In this document: piece after piece, positions 24,980-37,625 of the stretch
Layout: the number at the start of each line of letters is the position of its first letter
Numbering within the stretch: the stretch's first letter is position 1
Assembly (NCBI GenBank): GCA_028551475.1
Contig: CM052359.1
Location: 21,887,583 to 21,951,582 of the forward strand
Source of the DNA: Casuarina equisetifolia
Lineage: Eukaryota; Streptophyta; Magnoliopsida; Fagales; Casuarinaceae
DNA length: 64,000 nt
Reading direction: 5' to 3'
Position numbers and translations under genes: made by a program
Notes under the pieces: model-generated
Told to the model about the DNA's origin: nothing
Databases searched by the model: none
What the model saw: only the letters and a program-made list of their open reading frames with translations

Positions 24980-27165
24980 ATGAAGGGTAAGCTCATGGCA
25001 TTGACGATGGGTGGAAAGAAGCCATACTTGGCTGTGATTCTAATACAAACCATCTATGCCGGCATGATCTTGCTCTCCAAGGCCGTTCTCAGCGGTGGTC
25101 TCAACAGTTACGTGTTCATGTTCTATAGACAACTGGTTGGAACAGTTTTCTTGGTACCTCTTGCCCTGATTTTCGAAGGGTAATGACATAATTTCTTTCT
25201 GTAATTATATTTTCTGTGTAAGAGTAATCGTGTAACTCTATGCGTTTGGATTGCAGTAAGAAGGCAACGCAGCTTTCGTTTGTGACTTGCTGCAAGATTT
25301 TTATGCTTGCTTTTCTGGGGTAAGAACCTTTTGCTTTTCCTTGAGGATGTGCTCCTAGCTGTAGCTTTCCCAGAATGAAATGCGTCGTATTCTGTATTAT
25401 CTTTGAGATGTTGATAATAGATGTGTAAATAGCCAATTCATTTTGCTTTCTAGGATCACTTTGGCCCTGACTCTCTTCTGTCTCGGCCTTGTTTATACAT
25501 CTGCAACTTTGGGTGCTGCAACAGTCAACTGCCTTCCTGTCACAACTTTTCTCTCTGCGCTTCTGCTCGGGTATTTATTGGCAACCTTCTCTTACTCATA
25601 TAGAGCTTTCCTTTTACTTTTGTCGTTCCTGGACTTTGTTTTAGCATAAAGAAGCTTCCACTGTTCCATTTCCCGTTACTGGGGAGCAGCGCGATTACCA
25701 CCTAAGGTGCTCTTGGAACCGAAACCTGGAAATCTTCGCAATTGATGAGAATCTAACTGCGTTGCGGAATACAAAAGAAATAGGATATCATAATCTTTGT
25801 GCCTTCTGGTTTAGTAACTGTCTTACTTCTGTCAAATCACATAAATGGCTTTACAGGATGGAGAAGGTGAACCTGAGGACCACCCCTGGTATTGCAAAGG
25901 TTGCAGGTTTAACAGTGTGTTTGGCTGGTGTGGCAACTCTCACCTTTTACGAGGGACCCCAGTTAAGACCCTCCTTCCATTACCCCTTCTTTGATTATCA
26001 TGGCAAGCAAGATCACAAGGCTCATTTGTCTTTTGGAGGGAGATGGGTACTGGGCTGTTTCCTCCTGTTCATTTCCATCATTTCATGGGGTCTCTGGCTT
26101 GTGCTTCAGGTGGGTAATAAATCTGTGCTAAGAGAAATAAGAAGAAAGAAATTATAGGAATCCATTCACTGTGTTCCATTATTTGCACAAAGGGCGTCGT
26201 ACCTGATTCCCTAATAGTGAACAGTGATGCAGGAATTGTTTGCATCTCCTCTGAACTAGTACTGACTGATGGTTTCGATCAAAACAGGCTCGGTTTCTTC
26301 AAAGCTACCCTTCAAAGCTTATCTTTACCAGCGCCCAATGTCTGTGTAGTGCAATTCAGTCATTTGTTGTCGCCATTGCCATGGAAAGAGATCCTCACCA
26401 GTGGAAGTTGGGTTGGAATATTACACTATTCACAGTCGTCTACTGCGTAAGTTGACAAACATCCCTTTATGTATTATCGTTTGAAATTTGAGGTGGAGCA
26501 TATTACTTGATCAATTAGAGGTAAAACGAGGATGACACCTGCATGATTGATATTATCCGAGGGTACTGTTAGATTCCGCGTTAAAGCTTGGGAAAAATGA
26601 ACGCAAATGAATAGTCTTTGGGACATCCCTCTCTTTCCCTTTTGCTTCTTCTTTCACCTTTCCACGTGTTTGACGTTGCAAATAAACGATAAAGGCAACT
26701 TCATTCTGTAACAGGGAACATTGGTGACCGGTGTTTCATACTACCTACAAACTTGGGTGATCGAAAAGAAGGGGCCAGTTTTCCAAGCAATGTCAACCCC
26801 ATTGAACCTGATCGTCACAATGATTGGTTCGTTCTTTCTTTTAGGCGAGGGCGTCAGTTTAGGAAGGTGAGTTCATTTTTAGCGGGGAAGTGTTTGTACT
26901 GCAGTAAATCTTTTCTTTTTGACCAATTTGTGAGACACTCAGGGTCATTTTGCTATTCAATAAGGGACCATTCTAATTACCTTTCTGTGTTTGTAGTGTC
27001 CTAGGTGGGATCTTGTTTGTTGTTAGCCTCTACTGCGTTTTGTGGGGTAAAAGCAGGGAGCAGAGTGAAGACAACCTCGGTAATCCACAAGTTCAAGCAG
27101 AAAAGGAATGCACGGATTTGAAAGAGGCAGAGGTGGACAAGAATGAACCGTCATCGTTAGTCTAA
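24980..27165 (+). CDS. WAT1-related (EamA/UMAMIT family) transporter, At5g64700-like
   Basis: A ten-helix membrane transporter of the plant drug/metabolite (nodulin MtN21/EamA) group, whose known members export amino acids or auxin. The substrate cannot be read from the sequence. Exons are 24980-25179, 25257-25319, 25454-25570, 25857-26109, 26288-26446, 26715-26866 and 26997-27165. All introns are GT-AG, phases agree, and the product is 370 residues, normal for the family. Recognisable motifs are KKPYLAVILIQTIYAGM (helix 1), VFMFYRQ, LVYTSATLGAATVNCLP, MEKVNLR, GPVFQAM and the C-terminal LYCVLWGKSRE, which resembles Arabidopsis At5g64700 (UMAMIT21). The start could also be 24995 or 25007, since the family usually begins just before KKPY. 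The second half of the tandem duplication carries a dead copy. Confidence 0.93.
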
Positions 27166-30100
27166 TGTACAAGGTTATCCATTTTCCAACGGAAGCAAGC
27201 TCCAATACATCATGGAATGGCCAATACGTGGGAGAGCAGACAACCTTAGACTCAGCCATTGCCTCGTCAGGACACAACCAGTCCATGTGGCATGTTTTAA
27301 CTAGTTTTGGCTAAATACTCCTCCGTAACCGGCAAAGCAACGTATGTTCTTGTAAGATTACTCTAGCTTTGGGCGATAGATTTTAGTTAGAATTAAATAT
27401 TTGCCGGTGAGCTCTCCCTTTGTATTTCAAAATCATGAGGGACCATATCCTTCCCGGTTTGGATGGTCATCCTGGTACTCAGATTTCAGTTATAATGATC
27501 TTAATAAGTTTGAAGCCTCTGAGAAACTTATACGTGTACATATTGTGCACAAATTGTGCTATTTAATTAACAAATGATTACAAGTGACCACACATTGCCT
27601 TTTCTCATTCATTAGGGGCTACCTATACGAATCATTTAGGTATCATGGCAAGCTTTATTCTCTATTCTAGTGTGATTACATTTGTTAGTATCCTTTTCCC
27701 TAATTTTCTTTTGCCTTCCTTAACATATTACACCTAGCATAAAGGAAAACTTGCTTTGTGTCCTCTTTAATATATTTTACTCTTTTTTCAAGCCTTTTTA
27801 AAAAGTACTTTTTCCTTTGTCTGAACATTAAGGATTATTTTATTTAGAATTGATTCCATCACAAATATAAATTTGACAACAATCATAAGATACTTAAAAA
27901 AAAATACAATACTTTTTAAAAAAGAATAAGGTGCTTTTTGTATTCATTCATAAAGAAAATCTTTGAATGTAGATGCCTATCTTTAAGTGGAGAGATTCTC
28001 TTGTTACTTTTTTTTTTTTTTTAAAGTAAAGACATAAAAATAGAGGCTAGTCCTGTAAATAGGTTTGATGAATCTATGGTAGGTTATTTGTATTAAACAT
28101 TATGGTGACCTTTAACTTGTTTGATAACTTTGGATCTTTCTAGTACGTTATTATAGCTACTAGATACTGGGATTGTGCTGGTTGTTGACTTCTTTCTTAG
28201 TCTTGGGAAGGCCACTAGATCTATTTGACGGTTTTGTTTTCATCTATCTATTTATTTATTTTTGTGAAAGCACCTCTTAGTTGACTAAACAACTTTTCAT
28301 TTGTAAGGTAATAGATAACGCTTCTTGGAATGTAATCCACACAAAAAATACTTGTTAATTCTATTTTTTCAAAAACTCAATATTTCAAAAGATTCCACAA
28401 AACAATATTGAAGAGACATAATATTCCCATTCAACTTTCATTGACAAACCCAGAATAAAATAGATTTAGTATGCACTTCCCAACTCCTAGATATGCAACT
28501 TGGTCATCTCACGTACCCCTAGTTTTCAAGTCTGGTGTTCCTCAAATCTTTTTCTTTATCCTCTATTATTCTTTATAGAACTTAGTTTCCCCTTATATAT
28601 CTGCTTTATTTACCATTTATAGACCCCTATCTAACATGGAATAAATTTGCATTTTCTCGGTCTTGCCTTTGAAATCCTACCTTGTACTTTTTGATCAATT
28701 TAAGATTGAGGTTATAAACATTTCAAATATTGTATTTTATCCTTGTTTCCTCCAAAAAAAAAAATCATAAAAATAAGTTATAAACTCTTAATAGAGATGA
28801 TTTCTTTTTTGTGGGAGGTAACATGTCATCCTTAAAATTAGGGTAGCTTACGTTATCATGGTTTTTTTTCTTTTTGATTTTTAACTAAATATATAGAAAA
28901 GCGTCTTGATATACTTTTTCATTGATTAGAGAGAATAGTTAGGAAAAGCTTAAACGAATCCTAGTTCTAAACTATTTATAAATAGTTGAAATTATAATGA
29001 CATAAGGAAAACAGTTGAAAAAATACTATAGTACAGTATATTATTCTTCTAATGTTTTAAACATTTTTACATTACTAACATATCGTGATAAGGTAGTTCA
29101 TTAACCAATCATTACTGAATTATGACAATTTCTTATAGTAAAATTAAATCATGTGGTAATTTTACATCACATTTAATTTCATATATAACTGTAAACCCAT
29201 TGTAATTCATAAAGTAGATTGTGCAATAATTGTAGAATAATTCAGAAGTGGCAATTTTGATACTTTTTTGGTTTGATTCGACATTATGTTCATGCTTTAG
29301 TCTAACTTGTTACTTCGAGAACCAAGGCGGCATGTTGCCATAATCGTTTTTCAACGGAAGGATGCATAAATCAATGGTCATTGCATGATGGTTATACATT
29401 CTAGCAATAAAAACGAACCTGTCATTGTAAGAAGTTTAGAATTCGTAATGAATGGATGATCATTGTTGAACTTGGTATAAGGAATCGGAAATTACAATAG
29501 CTGGACATATCTATCAATGGATGGCGTGATAAGAATGCCGAAAGTGTTAATCAGTTACACGTTTATGGCCCATATTGTGTGGACAAAAGAAGTCAAATCA
29601 AGTGTCAAGGATGAAGTTGTAAGAAGGTGTAATCTAAGGTTGGATACATAATGGAAGACATCTATTCTTAAGTGGATAAGGTTATGGTCTCACCCGACCC
29701 ATATTTCATGGGAAAGAGTTCGGTTTGATTGGTAATCATGACAGACGTTGTTAATGAGGAAGTAATGGAGATGAAAAGATGGATGAACTCAAGAAATGTT
29801 AGATGACATTGGTGTAAACCATTCAAGGGCGTTAATTTAGGAAAAGTTTTACATAACATATGAGAGTACTCTAGGTGTGAACTTTAAGTAGGAAGTTTTC
29901 GTAAGTTGTTATTCACCAGGAAATTGCACCATTTGAGAACAACCAATTGGCGGGGAGACTTTGCCAAAGTCCTCATTATGAGGGGAAGCAATTAAAGTGA
30001 AATTTGGGTTCTTTAGTTATGCCACGATATACTTGTGTCAGAATAAATTGTTTCCTTTTGAAAAGGGGGATGCGAACCGATAGAAAGTACTTTGAATATG

Positions 30101-30384
30101 CAAGCATTTTGCTCGATACATGGTCGTCTGTGGTGGTTCTTTAATGGAAATGGTCCCAGTGCCTTCATAGAATATCCGACTCTCAAATCAACTGTCACTT
30201 CTCTGAAAAAGTAGCACGCATCAGGCAGACGCATTTGCGTGAGTAATCGAATATTGCTTTGCCTTGCTTTTGCTACGAAAGCAGTTCTGCAACAACCAGA
30301 ACCTTATAATACATGAAAAAAAAAAAAAAACATCCAATAAGAAACTCGGAAGTGGAAAACGTGGGAGCGTCACTCTCAACCTAG
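27166..30384. other. Downstream flank of the transporter gene, no gene recognised
   Basis: Bases 27166-28640 are shared with unit 2 (43260-44640 and 54340-54510). Bases about 28641-30384 are not found in unit 2 and probably belong to an older insertion. A 15-base A run sits at about 30317-30331. Short open frames (for example 30013-30234 on the minus strand) show no domain. Confidence 0.5.
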
Positions 30385-31071
30385 TGATGGGAAAAACGAC
30401 GTATAAAGTTTCCCACTTTGATTGAACCTATGAGGAAATATTAAAACACCAACGATGTATTCGAATCACAAGTAAACTAAACAAATCACAATCAACACAA
30501 AAGAATTTCTACGTGAAAAAACTCCTCTAATGTGAAGGATAAAAAACCACGGGATCAATCACGGAGTCAATCCAAATCTCCACTATATCAATCGTTAGGA
30601 TACAACCCAATCAAGTCCTTAACAATAGCAACAGGACAAAGATTTACTGATTCAACAACAATAAAATCACCAATAAATAGTGAAGAATAAGTTGTAAACA
30701 ACAACTTAACCAATAAAAGTTAGAGAAATATCATCCAGATTTTCGACCATAATCTGCTGACTTCAAGAGCTCCAAATGACAATTCAACCGATCACAATGA
30801 AGAACACCCAATCCCGAACCTGATGACAAAAAATCAGCTCAATCGGACCACAGATCGACCTTGATCAGATGTTTGATCAACTGCTGCGCAGGGCCTCTAA
30901 TTCCTGCGAAATTCTGCTCTTTTCTTTTCTCTTTCTCTTTTTCTTTTTGACGGCTACTCACCTCTTCTCTTAAAGAAAAAATCCTATATTTTTTCTTTTA
31001 AACTTTAGGGCCACATTACCTTAATTAGACTCAATAATAAGTCCCCGAATATGGGCTGGACCAACCTAACA
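30385..31071 (-). mobile_element. Solo LTR, family A, copy 1
   Basis: The 687 bp segment has TG...CA ends and a perfect 5 bp target duplication, CCTAG at 30380-30384 and 31072-31076. On the minus strand it starts TGTTAGGTTGG, a usual LTR opening, so the element probably pointed that way. It is diverged from but colinear with 32498-33151. No internal coding sequence adjoins it. Confidence 0.85.
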
Positions 31072-32497
31072 CCTAGAAGGCAGATTGGTATTGTATCCTA
31101 GGGGAAAGAGCCCATGGAAGGGCAGATACCTCAAGTCTTTTAAGTCTGCTAGGATCCATTAAGCTTCTGCGAGGATCTTTCCTAGAAATGAAGCTACGAA
31201 AAGGAAGGTAACCAAGGCCAACAGAGTTTCTTTTTGCGGAAAAGTAGAGAAGAGGAAGAGAATACTACCTAAGAAAAAGGATGATGCGAGTTGCCCATTT
31301 GCTGAGGCTGAGTAACACGAGGACCTTGTTATATGTATAGATAAATGAAGTCTAAATTCCAGCATGGATTGTACGTGGGTAAGAGGACTCTTTGAAAACC
31401 CAAGACCGCCCTTCCATTTTCCTCTCCTTAGCGCTGAGCCTGGGTTGCGAATGTTCAGCCCAGTTTCGGGCTTAATCACAGATTGATTATATGATTATCC
31501 GGAACACATTGTCCAATCAGCCTTTGTACCAAATCTAACTAAGCATAAGGGCTCGTTTGGAAGTCTGATCTATGGTCTCGCGGAAAATGCTTTGGGGCCC
31601 TAGTGTCGTCACATCTACGACGCTGACTCGCTGAAGAGAAAGCAAAGCCAGGAAAAATTTTGTAGCATCGAGGAACTGGACAAAAACAGATATGGCACAA
31701 ACATTGTATGTTTAACGTTGGACATTAGTTAAAAAAAAGAAAGTGACTTTGGGGACAGCTGTTTAATGTGATTTTTCTTTGATCAATCAAATGGAACTCT
31801 TGAAGCTTTTTTTCCCAGTAAATGATACTGTTAATGGACACATCCGTTAATGAAATCACCTTCAGAAGTTCATATCTTTCGTGGTTTGAGAAAGGCTAAG
31901 TATAAACACTCAAATTTTACCATTCTCAGAGAAAAGTTAAGAACAAAAGCAGAAGAAATTTTTATGCATTTCATTATCTAAAAAAGCTATCCATGCAATA
32001 CGCCTGCAGATATATTCTTTTACTTAGTTCTGTTTCCTTCCGTATATTTTCGTTCACTAACTTTCTTGTCAGATTATTCACGCATGCCTACATAACACTT
32101 GATATTTTACATCACAATTTTTAACACGTATTCTAATCTGAATACACGGTATTCCTATGTGGCAGAATGTGCTTTCACTTCGTTCATATATGATAGGCAT
32201 TGAGATGAGCGAGCATTAAATTTTTATAAAATTGGTAACTTCGAAATTGGGCGTCAAAGTCTATCTGCAAGTTGAATTATTCCAAACGATTTATCCAATA
32301 AATAAAAGTTAATAGTGGAATCAGACACGATTTCCACGTTACTTTACGTGCACGAGAAAAAGAAGGCCAACGACCTTTTTTGTTCGCATACGATGTATCA
32401 TATGTCTTTCTTGAGAAGTCCTAATCATTTTTGCTTTCGCTCTGCCAAATGATCTTTTCTTTCTGCTTATCTATTCTCATTGTTTCCTTTTTTTTTT
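31072..32497. other. Non-coding part of duplication unit 1
   Basis: Colinear with about 54520-56000 in unit 2, for example the stretch around 32240-32400 with 55830-55980. The open frame at 31159-31479 on the minus strand is not preserved as one frame in the other copy, so it is not treated as a gene. Confidence 0.6.
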
Positions 32498-33151
32498 TTT
32501 TTGGAAAAGAGAAGATTATACTTTTCACTTTAATTGAGGTTGTGAGGAAATACTAAATACAAATAATCAAGTATTTTGAACAATAAATAAAAAATTCAAA
32601 CATTACAATCAACATAATTAATACAAGAGAATTTTTATCTGAAAAGCTTTTCCAATGTAAGAGAAAAAAGATCATGGGATTGATTATAGAGTAAATTCAA
32701 ATTTTCACTAAATAAATTTTTAGGTCTAGAGCCTAAACAAGTTCTAAATAACATAAATAGGATAAACATCTCCTATTCCACTAATAATAAAGACTTACAA
32801 TTTATAATTAAGAATAAGTTGAAACTTCAATTTGAGCAAAAAAAGTTAGAGAAATATCACTCAAATATTCAATTTTGATGCTAGTGTAGAGAATTCAAAT
32901 GACAATCAACCATTTAGAATAAAGAACAATCAATCATGAAGTCATTGACCAAAAATCAGTTCAATTGGATCATGAAGGACTATTGTGTGGTGCTTTTAAT
33001 TCTTAAGAAAATTTACTCAGTTCTTTTTTTCTTAATTTATATTTACAGCTGCAACCTTTTCTCTCTTATTTTCAAAATTAGGGCAGTTAACGCCTTAAAG
33101 GACTTATTATTTTTCAAAAAAAGACCTAAATTAACTTGGACCTACCTAACA
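32498..33151 (-). mobile_element. Solo LTR, family A, copy 2
   Basis: Colinear with 30385-31071 from the block near 32505-32545 to the shared end ACCTAACA. The left terminus is blurred by a T run at 32486-32502. The right flank is TCTTT. Unit 2 lacks it: at about 56005 the flanks read straight through as CTTTTTCAGCCAAAAG. Confidence 0.75.
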
Positions 33152-33667
33152 TCTTTCAGCCAAAAGTTGTCCGGTAACTATCAAAGCGTAACCAATGGAA
33201 CGCAATTTAGTTTTGTTGTTTTCTTCGAATGAAAGAAACTGAAGTCCATGGATCCCACATGATTTATTTATTTATTTATTTTTGTTTTCAAGTGGCAATT
33301 TTCTTTGCAATCAAACGTGTTTACGTGCATTTTGATTCGTGCAAGTTCGTGTTCAAGTAGCTCTTTCTCAAAAGACTTCTCAATAGGGTTATGAGCCCAT
33401 GGCTTTGTGTTGATTACTCGCAAAGGGTAGTTGATTTGTCTCAAATACTATGTTATCACTAAGTCATTAGTTACCAATCATGCATGCAAAGAGAAAAAGC
33501 GCTACGTAAAAGAAGAAAATGGAAAACAAAGAAGGAAGAAAAGACATAACTAAGAATGAGCGTAAAATGGCTTCACTCTAGATGGTTAAAGCTGTTTATG
33601 AAATATCTTATAATTTTTAATCCAAGCACCTCGTACATTTAATGGACAGCTAAAGTTTACTTTTGAC

Positions 33668-34116
33668 TGTTAGCTTAATTTTTTATTTAAGCTTACTTAA
33701 GTGGGGTTATATTATGTTAGTCCATGAGAGTTCTAAATATGGACTGACTGATATGGGCCGTGACTAACCAAATAGGGTCGTGATGAGTAAGCCTATTGGG
33801 TTGCACATAAGGTAAGACTAGGTCTTATCCTCTAGCTCATATAAATTCGTAATGTTCTTAGGATTTCATAATGTTATTTTTTACAAAAGAGGCAAAACCT
33901 AAGTTCTCTCATTGAGCCAGAAATTCTTATGAGAATAGAGGATATTTGCCTAAGCCTAAATTTGAAGGAGCATTATTGGGTTTATGACAACGTGAGAATG
34001 GATTGCAAAAGTGGTATATTTCTGTCTATTAAATTTCTTTTATTTGCTAAATCAAAATCATATAAATGGTGTTTTAGATCTGTCTACGCAGATCCTATAA
34101 AGTTTCTTTTCTATCA
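33668..34116 (+). mobile_element. Solo LTR with perfect target duplication and a known empty site
   Basis: The 449 bp segment begins TGTTAGCTTAA and ends TTCTATCA. It is flanked by TTGAC at 33663-33667 and at 34117-34121. The paralogous site at about 56505 carries one TTGAC and no insert, which confirms both edges. Confidence 0.9.
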
Positions 34117-34578
34117 TTGACTATGCAAAGCCAATCGGTCCACCATTTTGATGCTTCGCCAAAGAGGCATTTTTCATTGCTTCTTTGTCTACCAAATTAG
34201 GTTTCACATCAATAGAGGAATCCAAATTAGGTAAGGAATCCAAATAAGGCAATCACTATTGTAGCCAAGTCCACATCCCTCCTTCACTATTGCCAATTTA
34301 TAGAAAGACGTATAGGGATTAAGAGCTCCATTCTTAAGTACTTTGGCCAAGGTTGATGGATTCCTAAAAAGAAATGAGTGTAGATTCCTACCCTATCATT
34401 CTTTTTTTTTTTTTTAAAAAAAAATTGTCACTAAGGTGATTACTTGCTTCAAAAATGAATGCAAGCATGGCACAAGTCATGGATTTCTTTATAAGGACCT
34501 ACAAGGGCTTGCAAGTTGCGTTTATTGGTCACCTCTACCCCTTTCTCCAAGTAAGTGATCTTGATGTTCTTTGTTTCT

Positions 34579-34710
34579 AACACGCTTCTGGAGTCCTTCC
34601 ACGATTATCATAAAATCAAGAAGACTCGTTAAGTTTATCCAAACCATAAAAATTAGATCACACTTAAAATTCTAAATTTGAGAATAAACATTAATTCTTT
34701 GTGATCACTA
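34579..34710. mobile_element. Small 132 bp insertion absent from unit 1
   Basis: Bounded by TTTGTTTCT (34570-34578) and TTTGTTCCT (34711-34719), which match at 8 of 9 bases. Unit 1 reads through this point near 23880. I see no terminal inverted repeats and no coding sequence. It could be a short interspersed or a hAT-like element. Confidence 0.45.
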
Positions 34711-34879
34711 TTTGTTCCTTTACTAGGTGAAGCCATCCTCCTTTTTCTTTTTGCTATCATTACTTATATAATGGGTAAACATACATTTTAAAGATGATTG
34801 TCATCTACTTCATCTAAAATGAATTCCCTAATAAGTGATAAAAGTCTTTGTTAAAAACTAGACAGAGGAGAAATCAAGA

Positions 34880-37139
34880 AACATATGGTTAAAAAAAGAT
34901 GATAACAATAGTAAAATTTTATTTGTATCTTTGATATAGAGGAGAGTTCAAAACAAGATCACCAAATTGGTATAAGATGATAGCTCAATTATTACAAATG
35001 ATGAGAAATTGAAGTTTGCTATTAGTTTTTGTTATTAGTCTATCTTTGGCAACTTTAGAAGTATTCCTGCCTATTATGAGAGGTATCTATCTCTATTTTA
35101 GGAGGACATTAGTGTGCTACTTAATTTTCCAAATTTTGAATGTTTTGATGTTATTAAAATACTTTAGGGAATTCATAATGAGTATAACAATGTATTCTAT
35201 AAGAGAGTATGACCTATCATTAAAAGAGATATAAAAGATGCTATACTAGAGTTTTTTGCTAGGAATTTGTTGAAAGCTATTAATTTTACATTGCTTTCTT
35301 TAGTCTCTAAGGATCCTAATCCAAATTGCAATAAGTACTATTGACCAATAGTATGTTGTAATATTCTATATAAAATCATCTCTAAGATGTTTGCTAAAAG
35401 GATAAACCTCATTCTACTTTCAATGGTTAGTCATAATCAAACAACCTTCATTAAAAGATGATAGATTTAAGAGAATATTATGACATACTTAAATAGGAAT
35501 CAATATTAGGAGTTTTGAAAGCCATCAACACTTCCTAATACTTGATTGATTTTATAGGTGAGTGTATCACTACAACAAGATTTTTAGTAAAAATTTAATG
35601 GAGAAAATGCATGATAATTTAAAGGTACAAATGAATTGAGATAAGGTGATCTTTTATTCCTATATTTATTTATATTGGTTAAGGAGATACTCAACAAAAT
35701 TATTATTTCAAAGACCTTCATAGTGACATTTAAATTTCATTGGCATTACAAATCTAAAAAACCCATTCATTTATATTTTAATGATGATCCATTTTTCTCC
35801 TTTTATGGTAATATAAACTCATTTCTCTATTTATAGAATTTTTGGAGGAATTTGCTAACATAATAGGTTTAAAATACAATCTAAACAAATGTCTAATTTT
35901 CTTTTTAGGGTTATCGGAAGAGGAACAACTTTTTATCCTTGATCATAATCCTTTTCTTATAGGTTTACTCCTAATTAGATATCTTGGAGTTTCTTTTATC
36001 ACATAAAGATTAACTCAAGCTGATTGCAAAGGTTTAATGAACAAAATATTTGGAAGAATAGAAGGTTAAAAAATGAAACATCTTAATTATATAGGAAGAT
36101 TACAATTGGCAAAATCTATCTTCATTTCTATATATACATTCTAGGTGCAATATTTCTACTATTAAAGTAAACAATTTATGAGATTGAGAAAAAGACAAAA
36201 AAAATTCTTATGGGTAAAAATATAGATGTGCATCATTTTGACAAAGTAGCTTGACAAATTGTTTAGTCGTCAAAGAAGGAATGATGATTAGATTTACTAA
36301 ATTTTAAAATCTGGAATAAAGTTTTTTTGGGACATATGCTTTTAGAATATCATAAATCTTTAAGAAGCTTCATTATAGAGTAAATAGATTTTAAATACAA
36401 AGTGTAAAAGAATTCTAGTTACATCTATATTACTTGCACATAAGCTTTGTATTAGAGTTGGTGGGGTCTCTTCAAGCTAAGACCCACACTTACTTTTGTT
36501 CTTTCAAGTTCTACATATTGTTATCAAAAGATTTATAATGATCTTGAATAAGTTAATGAAACAATGGATCTGTATGATTTAATTTAGATTATTGACATTA
36601 ATAAACATAATTTTATTAGATGACTTATTTTTAGAAACAAACTTTCTATACTAATAGAAATTGTACAATCACTCCTTATGGTAAACATATATTATGATTT
36701 TTATTAGTTCCACATAAAAAATAAGAGTTATCTCTTTTTTGAATATGGATGGACAAGGATGATTTAGAGAAGTATTCTTGCCTCAAATGAAATTTGATAT
36801 TATAGTGGAGGATGAAATTAAGAACTACAATGGATGATCAAAGCAATAAAAGAAAGAATGTGACTATTAAACTTCTTAAGATCTTTTTAAACTTGTATTT
36901 ATTGTATATAAGTTGAACAAAATAAACTATGCTTTTAAGGGAAAACAATCGATATTCCTATTCTCGCCTAAGAAAGTAGTAATAGAGAGAACTTTTTTAT
37001 TTAGAAACATAAAATTCTCTAAAAAAAATGTCATTTTGAGTAAGATTTAAAGGCTCTCAACTTTTATCTTTTAATAGATGTAGTGATTGCTGTAATCTTA
37101 GGATATGCCCTTATGCTTTTGTATTTTAATATTTATTAA
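34880..37139 (+). mobile_element. LINE (plant L1-type) relic, 5'-truncated
   Basis: Translated pieces on the plus strand give L1 reverse transcriptase blocks in order: NFTLLSLVSKDPNPN and VCCNILYKIISKMFAKRINL at about 35285-35405, then YLGVSF with ADCKGLMNKIFGRIEG and NYIGRLQLAKSIFIS at about 35970-36130. Stops and frameshifts are dense. The 3' tail continues after the nested LTR element at 39288-39318 and ends in an A run (39309-39318). Unit 1 lacks the insertion. GACAGAGGAG (34861-34870) and GACAAAGAAT (39320-39329) may be a decayed target duplication. Confidence 0.8.
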
Positions 37140-37625
37140 TGTTAAGATTGGTGGAACAATTATGTTAAAGGGTATAATTGTCATTACAATCATGAGTCTT
37201 TATGTAATTGTAGAACTATGAAATATCTTCTAGATGTAGTGGGTTTCCTAGTAGTATTGGGTTAGGACTTTATCCTTATGTGGAAGTAAGTTTTCCTAGT
37301 GGTATTTAATTAGGGTTCCTTTAGGGTTTCTCTATAAGTAAGGGAAGTACAGAGAAACCTAGTGGATAAGTTGAGAGAGTCCTCATAGAGGGTTAATTGT
37401 TGGAGAGGGCCCTTTCCGTGGATTCTAGTTGATGAGAGAATCTATGAGATACCTATTTAAGGAGAGGGAATATATGAGAAAATCTAATGAGAAGAGACTA
37501 CAGGGGATATAGGACATAATGATATTTTGAACCTTTTAAATATGCTATGTTTAGGTGCGTGTATTCTTATATTTATGTGTTTGATCTCTATGTAGATAAT
37601 GCAACTTGGTTGAATTCTCTAAACA
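37140..37625 (+). repeat. Left LTR of the LARD-like element
   Basis: Begins TGTTAAGATTGGTGG and ends TCTAAACA. It matches the right LTR closely, apart from scattered substitutions. Confidence 0.88.

Larger units (their letters stand above)
23590..34285 (+). repeat. Tandem duplication unit 1 (contains the intact transporter gene)
   Basis: This segment is colinear with 34286-56690. Anchor pairs are 23610-23990 with 34300-34860, 24120-24220 with 39420-39515, the transporter exons with their broken copies, 27820-28450 with 43660-44630, 28440-28640 with 54340-54510, and 31090-33660 with 54520-56500. The end of unit 1 (34118-34285) corresponds to 56503-56690. Differences between the units are mainly transposon insertions present in only one of them. 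Confidence 0.85.

Noticed and set aside
31159..31479. 106-codon minus-strand frame with a hydrophobic end
   Set aside because: The duplicated copy at about 54590-55100 does not preserve it as one frame, so it is not under coding constraint.
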